From Lepidodermella squamata (Eukaryota; Gastrotricha), in the NCBI GenBank assembly GCA_047495785.1, contig JBLDXI010000009.1:3410001-3474000 (forward strand): a DNA stretch of 64,000 nt. The letters are read 5' to 3'. Below the pieces are notes generated by a model. That model ran no database searches and was not told the origin of the DNA. It saw only the letters and a program-made list of their open reading frames with translations. The position numbers were made by a program, and so were the translations under genes. Of this stretch, positions 24,401 through 36,552 are shown in pieces (the first letter of the stretch is position 1; every line of letters starts with the position of its first letter).

Positions 24401-27400
24401 CAGAATTCATTAAAAGATACCGCTTCTCCCGCCAAAATCGTGAGGACGCGAAGCCTAAATCCTTTCCTGTAAGAAAGGCAATGAAGTTAGATATCAGTTC
24501 AATTGCTATGCCAAGCGCTTTTATGTGAAAGATTCCTGATTCACCACAAGCCACATCCTTGACCAGACCGGCAGGAGAATTTGCTCAGGTTTTTCAAGCA
24601 AAAACGCGAGATTCTAACGACATTTCGTAAAATCATGTTTATCAGAAGCTAGCCCCGCAAAAGAAATTATTATTCAAAAAAGTAATGCCGAGCCTTTAGC
24701 AGCTTCGAGCTACATCAGCATTCGCTGCTTTGTGATAGCGCTTGTATTACAAAAATGTGCGGTTGAAATAAAATAACGGTTCCAACCATGGCTCTAAGCA
24801 CGGCTTTCCTGATTGATTTTAATAAAATAAAATAAAATGCAAATAGTACGCTGATGACATGACCTCTTGCCATTTTGCCTATCTTTTTCAGTCAAATACT
24901 AACGTTGCAGAAGTGTATAAATAAAAAACGGTACTAAATAAACAACAGTCTAACTTCTTCCCCACCTTTTAAAGATATTTTTAGCACTACATACCGTTGT
25001 TTCGTCGAATAACGCAGTAAATTTGAAGATTCTACTTTCCGTGCCAAAAAATAAAAAAATCTGCCTACGAATTATCTAACTGATCATTCGATCAACCCTA
25101 CTGAGCTGACTCTGGCCTACGTGAACCGGAATCATTACTGGGCGCTGAAAAGAAAAGCACCCGAACGGCCTCGATCGGTCCGATTTCAGCCAAAGCCACT
25201 CAAATTGCCGCAGAAGTCGCTTGTAAGAAAAAGCGAGTCGCAAAAGATTAAGCCAAAGTTCTTGCTATGCCTCATAACCAGCTATTTGGTGTTTTGACCA
25301 TTCCTATTATTTTCGAGTTTCAACAATAAATTCTCCACCATGTGTATGAAAACCTATCGTTAAAAGTCCTTCTTTGAGAAATATTGTGTTATCAGATAGG
25401 TATCATCAGTTGCCGAAACTAAGTTGACAGCGAAAAGTGTGGGTGATTGAAGTTTAAGATAATCACAAGGTTAGATTTTCTATCAAAAACGTGAAAAAGC
25501 CCTCCTAAATGGGTGTCCAGAATTGTAGCCTTGTCCAAAATTGTACCGCCTACCCTGCCTACTTTGCTCGCATGCCACGCAATAACCGCTCTATAGAAGC
25601 TCGCGAGCGTCTGGGAATTTCATCTTCTAGTCGAGATCTTCAAGCTGTCGCTTTTTACACACGTAGCTGCTATAGTAAAGGCGGGGCGACGTCTCAAAAT
25701 TGGCAATTTTCGCTGTTTTTTCCGGATTTTGTATAAAATCAACCATGATGGTTGCAGTCTCAACAAAACATTTGGTGGTAGCAATCAGTGCTGAGTATTT
25801 TTAGAAAAATTCCCAGGTCTGAATTCCTTTTAGTTCTTGAGATGAAGCGTTGTGCGTGAATTGTTCAAAATTGTACCTGTATAAAATCGTACCATTTTAC
25901 GGTACTGTGTAAAATTCGAAAAAATCCTGCCCAATGGAAAATCTCAGTTTTTGGCGATTTCTTTTAAAGCTTCAAATTTTTACCAACGAGTGCACACTCC
26001 GATCACTCCGTTCTCTATGCATTTTCAGTACTGATTTCAGGTCACCTAGTCTTGGTACATTCAATGCAAGGTCTGCTAGGACCACGTCAGGGTATGTTTT
26101 TCGGAGCGAGTCGTTTCGATATTGAAACATGAAGACGTAAGTGCCAACGAGATTGAAACTGTTGTTCAAATAAGCCCCAACATCAACTGCGTCGCTCAGG
26201 ATGGGTATTTTTATTTCAAAAAACCGCAAATCTCCATCGAATAAGCCAGTTCCCCATCTCGCCTTTGCCCCAGCTCTGGCTAGCTTTAGTCGGTCTTTCA
26301 AAATATATTGAAATTCAACCGAAATTCCGCCAGCTTCAAAAATGACTCGATCGTCTTTGGAAATCAGAAAAACGGGGTCACAGAAAGCTGTTTCATTCTC
26401 AGGACATCATATAATATTCTCCAGCTGAGCAGTTGGAATTCGACATTTCAAATTAATATTGAATTCAGGGGCAAAATTTGGCAGGTTAACCGCGATTTTC
26501 TTGGCGCCGGGTATCACATTGCCATTTATTTCAACCGAACAGTCGATATCTAGCGTTTTGTTGTAGCGATATGGTGGCAGAACAGATTTTTTCGGGCATA
26601 TATCGTCCCGATATCGAAGTGATGCATCAACTGGCCGACAAAACACACCGCATTGTTCATATTTTCGAAATTCAGGTCCGAATAGAAAATAAGGCAGGCA
26701 TTCATCGGATTCGCAGAACTTGCGACCCTCTTCAATCACATTGTCCCAATTTAGGCCAGACCAATTGCCATAGGAATGAGATAATTCGTAAATAAGTTTA
26801 TGGCTGATCAAACCGCCTTTCGAACCATCTCGGTTCAGGTAATAGTTTTTCATCGTGTAATCTTCTTCGTATCGATGCAAGAAACCACGAGCCCGAGTTG
26901 GGTAAATACTGACAGGACACGCCGTTTTTATGCTGAAATTCAACCCAGGCGTGTTTGGAAAATGATTGCCAATAGCCAATAAAACATCCGGTAAACCGCG
27001 ACGCTTCGGCCCGAAAGATAGCATCGAGCTGTTGAAAGTTGTTTTCCAACGTAATTTCACGGTGTTTTTCGTTATTTCCGCATCAGTGCAACTCTGATAA
27101 TCGACTCCATTTTCGTAAAATAGCCATATCGGAATTTCGGCATTCAAAAACCCTTCAGCTAGGTTGAAGGCGATATCAGGCATTTCTGGATAGACCGAAG
27201 TGGCATTCTTTCGAGTCCTTTCTCCGCCAACATCGAAGCTAAACCTTATCGGACGGTCATCCGGTTGAAAAGCTGTGAATATCGGCTGGTCTAATCCTTG
27301 ATCGATGAAGCAATCTTCCGATTTGACGCGAAGCGAAGCGAAACCGCCGGGTTCTCGGTCACTCAGCCTTACCAACATGTCGACATCAAATATCCCAAAC

Positions 27401-27474
27401 CCATTTTTTGAATCATAGCCATAGGAGAAAGCCGCCAGAATTGAGCAAAAAATAAATTCAGCATAAAAAGACAT
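15489..27474 (-). CDS. Array gene B: Ig/kringle/PAN GPI-type surface protein with an in-frame stop
   Basis: Exons: 26046-27474, 20327-20473, 19117-20274, 18940-19066, 18722-18885, 18464-18668, 18076-18407 and 15489-18025. All junctions are GT-AG and the phases match genes A, C, E and F; the sum is 2033 codons. Start chosen at 27474 (MSFYAEFIFCSILAAFSYG, a good signal peptide). Domain order is as in gene A: GFGIFDVDML N-region, CNP modules, Ig1 (DSGLYRC at the end), kringle 1 (MCRNPSK..., DWGYCHVPMC), PAN 1, Ig2, FHFELRIEPGS module, RYRRD site, kringle 2 ending CDVPSC, PAN 2, last CNP module, hydrophobic tail. Codon 356 (26407-26409) is TGA where paralogues have Leu, Arg, Phe or Pro just before a conserved Cys, so the gene is a fresh pseudogene, polymorphic, or carries an assembly error. 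Intron 1 (20474-26045) hosts a complete pogo-OTU transposon. Confidence 0.8.
21411..22396 (+). pseudogene. Pogo DDE transposase remnant followed by an OTU cysteine-protease domain
   Basis: First part (21411-21631): PVVVYKWANSD, then YTSSLTGWVNSEVFF, as in the DDE_1 core. After a short break, 21638-21952 reads GHGPHLSYEGCKLA...LIRFPPGMTDSLQMMDLSCFGP, the second and third catalytic regions; the usual Asp of DGHG..H is replaced by Phe. After another frame change it continues NIIAGFRPGGLELVNG, the normal pogo C-terminus, and then TPKFQKYIDAAYVIEDVQ and SDGNCLFRALSLLL, the catalytic Cys box of an OTU protease, through AGNSALVACCEAYDVKIRV to GHIFEPSD, where it is cut by the nested insertion. At least two frameshifts and a lost catalytic residue make this copy inactive. 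Confidence 0.7.
22388..25079. mobile_element. 2.7-kb insertion nested in the OTU domain
   Basis: It splits the OTU coding sequence between GHIFEPSD and HSINPTELTLAYV, which are adjacent in the fragment at 10033-10313. The flanks share CTGAT (22383-22387 and 25080-25084), a likely 5-bp target duplication. No terminal inverted repeat or transposase was recognised. The left end carries a 10-bp tandem repeat (22404-22483), and around 23850-23890 a gccaaccgtcta unit is repeated. The class is unknown. Confidence 0.6.
22404..22483. repeat. 10-bp minisatellite (ATTCGGCACC), 8 units
   Basis: Eight consecutive 10-bp units: four ATTCGGCACC, then CTTCGGCACC variants with one CGTCGGCACC. It begins 16 bp inside the nested insertion at 22388. 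Confidence 0.9.
25080..25290 (+). pseudogene. C-terminal part of the OTU domain of the pogo element
   Basis: Reads HSINPTELTLAYVNRNHYWALKRK and continues in a basic tail to about 25290. The NHYW box supplies the catalytic His region missing from the fragment that ends at 22387. It is the far side of the same domain, separated by the 2.7-kb insertion. Confidence 0.7.
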
Positions 27475-27529
27475 CACAAACTCTAAAATTTAAACAATTT
27501 AAAACTCCACTCTCATTTCATTAAAAAAA
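27475..27529 (-). promoter_or_regulatory. C/B intercistronic gap with trans-splice acceptor
   Basis: 55 bp, very T/A-rich, ending AAATTTTAG (AG at 27483-27484) 8 nt before the ATG of gene B. No AATAAA is present. Confidence 0.55.
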
Positions 27530-30500
27530 TCACAAAATATTACACAAGAGAATGAAACAATAGAAAATGATAGAAAATGATAGATTATGAATATCAGAAG
27601 CCACCGAGTCCATTTGCTGGACGGTTTTATCATCAGAACGAAGGTTTAGCGAAACCGCGTCAGATTCGTAGGTAGTAGGAATGTAACGAAAAATAATAAA
27701 TAAATTGGCAAATTTCAGCAATTCATGCTTCAATTCGATGGAGACCTCAAGAACCGTATCAGAGTTTAAAGCGGTATGATTTACATCGAGATACGCTGGG
27801 CTGTGGGACAACGGCCAACTCCTGAAAAGCAACCGGCTTCGAGCGACATTCATCACAGATATCAGAGGATTGCAAATTTGCAAATTCGCACAATACCCGA
27901 TATTGCGCCCGACTTTGGACAAAAAACACTGAATCGTCAGCGATCGAACATCTTCAATTTTTTCTGGGTAATCGGCGAAAAATATCGAATAATGAGGCGG
28001 GTCAACATCGATTATTTCTTCGGAGTTGAGAATGATTTTACAAGGCGGCGGGGTGAAAATTTTGACAATGTGGATCTCGTTCTCCTTTCTCGTCGGTCCA
28101 AGAAGAATGAGGCGTGGGTCAGTTTCGTCCTTCAGTTCACCCAATTGGAGCTTGAAAGGCGCAATACGCCCCGAGGGTAGAAATGAGACGTTGAGCAGCT
28201 TATCCATTCCAGTCTTCGGAAATCTAACTCGCCAGGTCCAATGCGGGCAGCAGAATGGGCCAAGGGAGATGGAATCAGCAGGCTCAATATCGTAAATGAA
28301 GCCGTTCTCTTTTTCAATATGATTCAGCGTTATAATGAAAAAATTCGAGCCATATTTCTCAGTGGGCGGCAAATTTGGCGATAATTTCCGAAAATGATAG
28401 GCAAAATACGGGGAATTACCGCAATTTTTGACAATATCTTTCTCAGAGCAAGCGCAATTTTTCTGATTTTCAAAAAACTCGCAATTTGAAGACAGATCAG
28501 CAGCTTTTTGCCAGTAATTGAACCCGAAGCAATTCAAGTTTTTGTCACATTCTTCCTTACAAAATTCGATGAAAGTCGAGTTGATAAGTAGGGTCGTTGT
28601 GCTCTTGTAAGATTTGCATCGATTACACAATCCGATAAAACGTGTATATCGACCACCCAGGCTTTCATCCAGCCAGTTATCGCAAGATGGTATATCACAG
28701 AAATCTTTGACTGGATTTGCAAAACCAGGCGGCTTCACGAGGCAAAACGGGGCGTTTACTCTGAATCCAGGCAAAGCTCTGCAGAAATAAGCATTCTTTT
28801 TATCGGGAAGAGGTTTGCCTTGAAATGAATTCGGATGACTCAGCCAGTATTGACACGGTAAGTTGTAACAGGCGGACTTTTTCGCGTATCCGATGTAATT
28901 TTGACTTCTATCAGGATGGTAACAATTTATCGAAATATCACGGCGGTATTTCGACGGAGCCACTTTGACTTCAACACCGAAATTTAGCTCTTGAACAATT
29001 GTGAAAGTGTCACCGATCACCACTCTGAACTTGTATAGTCCAGCTATTGATCGGCGTAAATTTTGCAGATCTTCGAAAAATTCGAAATAAGGCACGAATT
29101 TCATTGAGACATTGAATGAGTTGTCATTATTCATCTCAGCCGAAAATTTGATTGGAGATCTTGTGTCGCCTCGGCTTTCGAAATCAAGCTTGAACTCGCG
29201 TCTTTTAATGAAATCATGCACTTGAGAAATTACACTGATATCAACTGGATAGCAAAGTGTAGAAATTTTCGATGAGCAAAGAACCGCGTTAACTGGAATT
29301 AATTTGAAATAAACATCGATAGAAAGAACTGATCCAGGCTCGATTCGCAATTCAAAATGAAAATTATCAGAAGCCAGTGGTTTCGATTGAAGTGGTGGCA
29401 CTTTCTCGGCATATTTTATCCAAAGTGACGCATCAAATAGATGGCTTGATTCAGCCAAGGGCAAATCTTTCTCCAGATTTACGAATACATCAGTCGAAGT
29501 TCGCAGGCTAGAAAAAACTGGCATCGGTATGAAATGCATTTGGAAATCGAATTCAAGCGAGGTGTTAGCCGGCAGAAAGATGAAAGCTGATAAAACCTTG
29601 GTATCTTGGCGAAAATAAGTTCGAAATTTGATAGGAACCGCTTCGCCATTTTTACCCCTCACAACGAACATGGGATTGCAAACTTGAAATTCTCCGCACA
29701 TTTCAACTTTTCTAGTTCCAACATAGCACGCCCATGTGATCACAATAAATTTTTCATGAGGGTTAACGCGGAATTTGAGCTCGAAAACACCCTCATCTCG
29801 CATAACAAAGGTATTGTTGAAAAAAAGACGACATCTCAGTCGTTCATGGACTGTAACTTGGTGATATTCGTTGCTGCCGTTGAACAGGCACCGATAAATG
29901 CCGGAATCAGATGACTGTAACAATTCAGCTTCTCGCTTGAAGATATTGACGGGACGCTGCGTTTTAGCAAAGTTGAGGTAGGAGCCTCGTTGGAAAGACA
30001 TGCCGACGTCCGAGCGATATCTTGCGATAGCTAAAATAGTGAATACATCAAAAATATAAGAACCGCTTTAAAAAAGATGGTATAAATTCATTAAATAATC
30101 AAGCTGAACGGATCCCTGAAGTACCTCGCTATCAACAATAAGAAATCGATCTACTTTCATAAAGATGAAGCTCGGGCAGAATGAACTCGAGCGAATCTTC
30201 CGCCGGGCGTGTGAAGAAGCTGGAATGATCAAATACTTGACAAATCATTCTGCTCGGAAGTTCGAGGCTGAGACCCTCAAAATGATGCGCTCTGACGATC
30301 GAAAGGTTCAGCTGCACCTAGGGCAGTCGGTTCAAATTGCTCTGCAAGCTTATGATCGCCTACGACTGGAAGAACAACGCGCGATGTCGAAGGCGATCAC
30401 CGACCGGCTCAACAGATGCGCCGAAGTCGCATTTTCCCACGTTCGAAGAGAGCTCGAACCGCCGTCGCCAGTCGCACCTGTAGCTGCCTCGGAAGACAAT

Positions 30501-33500
30501 CGTGTCGTACAAGCTGCTGAAGTGACAATCAATACGGCTCCTGAATTGGCTCCAGAAGTGGCTGTCGGAATGGCTCCTGAAATGGCCGTCAGTGCTCCAC
30601 CACAACCTGGTCACCTGAATGCGAAAACAGCCGGTGCTGAAGTCGCTGCCTCAACAAGAGCTGCTTTCCCCGCTTTCCCTGCCCTCTTCAATTGCTCGAA
30701 TATATCTAGCAATCACCATCAACTACAACAAGTAGGCTGCTCATGAGAGAGTCTGAGGAAGCCCTTTTCGCGCAATGAATAGGAGTCTCAAAAAAATAGG
30801 ATTGGTCAAATTACAATACACAAATATTTATGAAGGACCCCCGAAAGTTGGGAGACCGGCGAAAGCAGCGGTCGTGATAAGGGTTGAAACTAAGGAAGTA
30901 GCTGATTGGGAACTGACGCAAATAGCAGCGCGAGATCGCAACGAATGGCAAATGCTAACTTTAACAATAGCGAATTTCGAATTTCATGCGAAAAGCAGGC
31001 TCTTCACGAATGTGACCGATGGCGGCACCCCATGATCGCTGATCGTCACCCTCCCCTAAACCTTTGCGGTAAAACGGTTCCTCTTGCTGTGCGAATATTA
31101 CCATCACAAGCCAACAATGGACCAGCGGAGGAGGAAAAATAAAACTTTTCATTGTTTCATTGAAATCCAAAACATCTTTAAAACTAAGAAAGTTTTGGAG
31201 CTAAGGAACCTTAACTGCCTCTCATCAAGATCTGCGATGCCTGTCAAGACTACGTCATTCCAGAACGTTCCAGGTTAAAAGCCTTCCGTGTTCCAGAACC
31301 TTCTATATTGTTGTAGATCTTTTAAGCTTATTTATAGATTCAGTTTGTTTTATTAAATGTTCCTGTTCAGTAATAGATTCAATACTTAGTGAACTTGCGA
31401 AGGGCCCGCGGGAGCTTGTACGAGCTGAAGAGTCTTCAGTGCTACTACCAGCCAATTTCTCGGAACTTAAAAGATCAATCGCGCAGAAAATCTCTTGTTT
31501 CGACTCACACGCTCTCAGCGTCGAGTCCAGAAAAATAATTCAAGAGACAGGCCATAAATCAATCAACTCCCTAAATAGCTACAACAAACTGAGCTTCAAG
31601 AAGCAGCGACTGCCCTTCAACCAGAACGTGCTGAGAAAGCCGCGGAACACTGAGGAACCATCAGTGTCACAAAAATTCGGAAAGCGGCCTAGGCCATGGA
31701 AGGCGAACGCGACACCTGAGTTTCAAAAGTTCCTTGATGCTTCCCATACTATCGCTGATTTCAAATTCGGAATTTTAAACTCACGGTCTCACCTGGAAAC
31801 AATTCGATTCGCTCTTTACACCATATATATTGGAGGCTAGAAACCCTTTCAACTAAGGAGCCTATGCAAATTCGCCGCTGTGATGAGAACCATGCAAGAG
31901 GTCACCGAAAACCGCATATGCTTCGAGTTGGTTAAATCCAACCTTTTCCGCACCCGCAAAGCTCTGAAATAGACGTTGCGCAAGGGAAATTAGTCGAAAG
32001 CGACGAAATATGAGGAGAACTCGGAATAGGGAACGTATTACTCCACGGCTAAATTTCAATCAATCGGCTAAATGAGCCGGGTATTCAAATTCTTACATGT
32101 ACAACATTTTATCGGATTACAGTATGTGAGACCTGAATAATGAGAAATAAAAAACGCTCACCTAGAAATGAGTTCTGCGAGCCGTCGAATTTTTCCCATC
32201 TTACTTGGGGAAGAAATTCACGAGCGAGATATTCCGCATTCTTACAGCCGATAGTTATATCGCGAGCACCTTCTTCAAATTCATGCACGGTGTAAGACCC
32301 AACAAGCGCAACGTCAACCTCCTTCACTGGATCCCGATGGCTTTTCTTTCGATAGTATCGTTCCGGTTCACGGCTGCTGCATGTCGGGAACGAATAGCAA
32401 TCGCATGCTTTGAAACTGCACTTCACACCGGTTTTTGCAGAAACATCGACCACAAAGCCCAGGCATTCGTCCGAGGCATCGCAATAATCAGCGCACCTAT
32501 ATTAAATTACAGCTAGGTAAATTTATGTGGCTTTGAGATTTCATAAGCTTACGAATTCACCGAGGTGAAGCCATGACCGATTGAGAGAGCCAAATATGCG
32601 ATTTTAATCTTTTTCATGGCCTTCAAACACTGCTCACGCCTCGATTCTATGGCGTAGCAGTTGGTAAATTCACTGAGAGGTCTCTCTATCGTAACAACGT
32701 GGCGACAGTCGCATGGCGAAAAGAATCGATCATAGCGCCGTAAAACCGATTCTTCGACTGATTTTTCAGAAATTATCTAAAAATGGATTTGAGAAGAAAA
32801 CAAAACTTACTATCGTCGCACATAGGTACGTGGCAATAGCCCCAGTCGCCATTTCCCCAGTCGGGCTCATCGCCAAGCGGGCAGTGAAGCGTAACCGATT
32901 TGCTTGGATTTCGACACAGGTTTTTAGCCGCTTTTCCAGCACGATCAAACACTGCTTCAGGAAACGATTCATCACTAAGCGAACAAAACGCTTATCGGTA
33001 GTAGTATACAAACATATCAAGTTATTACGAAAATCCCTCGACGTAAATTGAATTGCTGCTGTTCCATGAACCACATGTCTCATTGCAAATTGTTGTCGCC
33101 ATTGGTCCGACATATTCAGTTCCGGGATAAGTTCTTCGGCAAGTTGTTTCGAAAGCTAAAAGGTTAACAAATGGCATAATTTAATTTTGTATCCATTTTT
33201 CATAATTTTTCATTCCAAGGTTTTCTGAAAAATAATCACTACGCCATTAACGCCTGGCTCGATCTACGATTCAAGTAAATGGTGACCTCGGAGGACTCGG
33301 AGAAGAAGTCGCCCCTCTTCACAGTGATCTTGGATTTTTTTATGACCTCGATATTTTTTATAGTTTGGTTTTAGCTTTAATCAGAGCAAACTGGCTGATG
33401 ACACGTAAAGCTACAGCCGATTGAAAGCGGCAACTGTCTACTCCGGAAAGTCGCAGAGCAAATCTTTGTTCAAAAAGATAAAGCTTTATCGAGCATACGA

Positions 33501-36457
33501 AGAAGCATGCATGGATAAAAAATTAAAACTACAACCATTCAAAATGAAATTGACAATTAAACATGTCCCCAATCAAAGTCATTACTTGTTTGAATATCAA
33601 AATTGGAAGATGAACTTACAATTTTTGCGTGGCATCTTTATACGCACATCGAGGTATGGAATTCCATCGGATGAATGTCCAAAATATTCGCCAGTATGAT
33701 AAAATCTGACCGTAAACCGCTTCGATAATATTTCAGCAAAATCGTCCGACTCAAATTTTCGGAGTATTGCCTCGTACATGGAAGAATTAGGGAAAAATGA
33801 GATGAAAACCTTGACATTGTGCCGCTCGACAGCAGCTGAAACGTTGAGAGCATACGCAATATCATGGTCCTCTGGGGTAATAAATCCCTCAATTGAAGTG
33901 AATATAACCAATCTTTCAGCCGAGGTCATAGCGAGAACTGAAACAATTGGGTCGCAAATCGACCCATTTCCAGGGCAAATCGCAATAGGAAGACGACGAT
34001 TCAAGGTGCAGACATAAGTCACATTGAGCTGATTAGGCCCGGAAAATTCCAGACTAACATTTTCGCCGGATCCAAAAGCGGCATTTTCGCCAATGACAAT
34101 TTTACAAGTGTCTTCAACCATCGCGCTTTCTACGGCTACTTCGTAATTATCGAAACCATCGTCGATTAGAGAGAAAGAATCGAATTCTGTAGCTATGAAA
34201 TCCGAATCTTGCGGCCAATAATATGCGATAAGAGTGTATTCAACAGTTGCGTTCAACTCTGGTTTCAATCGAGTTGAAAATCCAACGACAGGCAACAAAT
34301 TTCTCGGAATATATCTGCCGGATGAATCCGGATTCGGGCAGCTAGAAAGAACTTCCTGCCTCCCTTTGAATAATTTAAAAATAGGATGGCATAATTGATG
34401 ATTTTCGGAAAGAATAGCCGCATTTTTGCCGTAACATCGCATTGCAACTACAATGTTTCCAAGGTAAAATGGCGGAATGATAATCCGGGCGCCGTAGCTC
34501 GTGAGTTGATAGAAATCGTAGGCCGATTGTCCGCGGTCGATTGAAAAGTCGCAGAATCTAGCACCGTTTTCGAATTTCACAGCATGATACTCAGACCGTT
34601 TAGACACTGAATTGAAGCATCGATATAACCCAGAGTTATCAGCGCCGTAAGACTTCAATCGGAGGACGTAATTCTCACCGGTAAACGAGTCCGAGACATG
34701 GTCTATAAAAGATTCCATCTCCGCTGACCTAATAGCTGCGTCAATATAGCTGATTTCCCCTAAAAGATTAACAAAGTAGGTAAATAAAAGTTTCAATAGA
34801 AACTTCAAAAAATACATTTCGAGAGAAAGTTTCCGCCTATCAATTTCTCCCAGTAGAAATTTTCGGGCCGACCCAAGTCGAAAATTCCGCATTTTAGCTC
34901 AACGGATTTTTGGCCGATTCCAAACCGATGCTCATAGAATGAAGTTCGGCCCTTGGAATCTGCTGTTTTCATAAAATCAATACATATATATGCTAATAGT
35001 GACTATTTACAATGCGTACCTGGTTCTTTTCCCACAACGATGTTCGACACGATAGAATAACGGTAGATTTTTCGAAGAGATTCGTTGCGATACCGGAATC
35101 CGACATGATAGAGGCCGTTTAGCTCAAATTGCTTGGCTATGTGCGCTGTGAACTTTGAATTTTCACTGAAAACAGGCAAGTAGACATCGAAAAATCGCAG
35201 TTCACTCGCATTTCTAGCAGTAACATTAGCCCCGGAATCAATTAGCTCCGGCTCATCGTAGACAATTGTTGAAAAATTATTTCTATCAGAAGAAATTCCG
35301 TAGGCTAGAAAAATGGCCAGATCTTCCTTCCATAGAACAAAACTTGGGTCGCAAATCGATTTCGAATCTTCAGAACAAAACACAATTTTTGACATTGCAG
35401 CAAGTGGAACATGACATCGTGCGAAGATTTCGAACTTTTCCGCAAAGCTAGACAAATGTAACCAGAGCTTTTTCGCATCTGGAATAGGATAGCCATTGAT
35501 TGAGATAGAGCAATCGATTTCAAGCGTAACGTTGTAGCGATAATAGGGCAAGGGAATTAACGATTTTTTAGGGCAAATATCCTCTCGATATCGAAGGGAT
35601 TTATCCACCGGGCGACAAAAAATACCGCATTGTTCGTATATTCTGAATTCCCGGCCGGCTAAAAAGTACGGCAAACACAGATCGGACTCGCAGAATTTAT
35701 GCCCTTCCTTGATAACTTGATCCCAAGTCACACCGGACCAGTTTCCAACTTCGCTTGACGATATCTCGTATATCAGTTTATGGCCACTAGAAACCTTCGA
35801 ACCATCAGAATTCGAGATACGATAATTTTTGATAGTGTAGTCATCCTTATAACGATAGGTGATGTCATGAACTCGAGAAGCATTTATGGAGACCGGGCAA
35901 GCAGCTTTTATGCTGAAATTGAGCTGGGCCGAGTTGTGGAAATGAGAACCGAGATTCAGCAAGCTGCTCGGTAGAAAATCTCGCCTAGGATCTATAGTGA
36001 AAACTCGCCTGTCAAATGACGTTTTCCATGAAAGCTTCACGCTAGTTTTCGTCAGTTCAATTCGATCAGCTTCGACGCAACTTTTATAATCGACCCCATT
36101 TTCATAAAATAGCCATATCGGAACTTCAATGCTGAAAAATCCACCAGCCAAATTGAAAGCGATATCAGGCATTTCAGGGTAAATAGAAGTTGCATTTTTC
36201 CTGGTCCTTTCTCCGCCGATATCAAAACTCAAACTTGGAGGTTTGCCATCAGACGAGAAGACTGTGATTAGAGGATTATTTGCGACATTGTTGAAGCACT
36301 CTTCCTCTTTGATGCGAATTGAAGCGAATCCGTCGACATCACGGTCACTTAGCGGAACCAACATGTCGAAATCAATGATCCCAAATCCTTCCTTCTTGTC
36401 GTAGGAAATCACGGGAAATGACAGACATAGGCAACATGTCAATTTAAACAAAAACAT
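27530..36457 (-). CDS. Array gene C: Ig/kringle/PAN GPI-type surface protein (intact)
   Basis: Exons: 35020-36457, 34816-34962, 33620-34759, 33029-33155, 32811-32974, 32553-32757, 32162-32496 and 27530-30030; they join to 2019 codons with no stop. Start at 36457, giving MFLFKLTCCLCLSFPVISYD, a signal peptide. Domain order is as in gene A: GFGIIDFDMLVP N-region, CNP modules, Ig1 ending DNSGLYRC, kringle 1 (LCRNPSK..., WGYCHVPMC), PAN 1 (CADYCDASDECLGF), Ig2, FHFELRIEPGS module, KYRRD site, kringle 2 to CDIPSC, PAN 2, last CNP module (YCANLQICNP), and a hydrophobic C-terminus (SIIFYCFILLCNIL) with no cytoplasmic tail. One of three undamaged members. Intron 7 (30031-32161) is enlarged by recombinase fragments and intron 3 (33156-33619) is 464 bp with nothing recognisable; the other introns are short. 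Confidence 0.85.
30165..30746 (+). pseudogene. Crypton-like tyrosine recombinase fragment
   Basis: Reads ELERIFRRACEEAGM, then LTNHSARKFEAETLKMM (His-x-x-Arg), then LGQSVQIALQAYDRLRLEE. The Tyr is present but the usual GH is GQ. It ends in a Pro/Ala-rich tail with ALFNCSNIS, resembling the TFNNCTFHI end of the copy at 7931-9491. It lies in intron 7 of gene C, antisense to the gene. Confidence 0.65.
31439..31840 (+). pseudogene. Tyrosine recombinase joined to the start of an OTU domain
   Basis: One open frame contains the recombinase end (IIQETGHKSINSLNSYNKLS, with GHK and Tyr) followed 40 residues later by KANATPEFQKFLDASHTIADFKF. That aligns with KANVTPKFQKYIDAAYVIEDVQS, the sequence just before the OTU Cys box in the pogo element at 22000-22080. 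The OTU part then degenerates. It lies in intron 7 of gene C. Confidence 0.6.
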
Positions 36458-36552
36458 GGCTTTTGCAGCCACCTATTAAACGCACAAAAACCGAGACCAA
36501 TTCATTTTTATATAGCAATTTAAACAAGATAAATAACCAAAATCGAGACAAA
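36458..36552 (-). promoter_or_regulatory. D/C intercistronic gap with trans-splice acceptor
   Basis: 95 bp, ending GCGTTTAATAG (AG at 36473-36474) 15 nt before the ATG of gene C. No poly(A) hexamer is present. Confidence 0.5.

Larger units (their letters stand above)
20506..26019 (+). mobile_element. Pogo-type DNA transposon with OTU domain, carrying a nested insertion
   Basis: The 32-nt end at 20506-20537 (catagagaacggagtgg...) is repeated inverted at 25988-26019 with 30 of 32 matches. The repeats start at a TA, compatible with the TA target of the Tc1/mariner/pogo group. Inside are a DDE transposase remnant (21411-21952), an OTU domain (22061 onward) and, after a 2.7-kb nested insertion (22388-25079), the rest of the OTU domain (25080-25290). 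Without the nested insertion the element is about 2.8 kb, a normal pogo size. No psq-type DNA-binding domain was recognised near 20600-21000. It lies in intron 1 of gene B. Confidence 0.75.
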
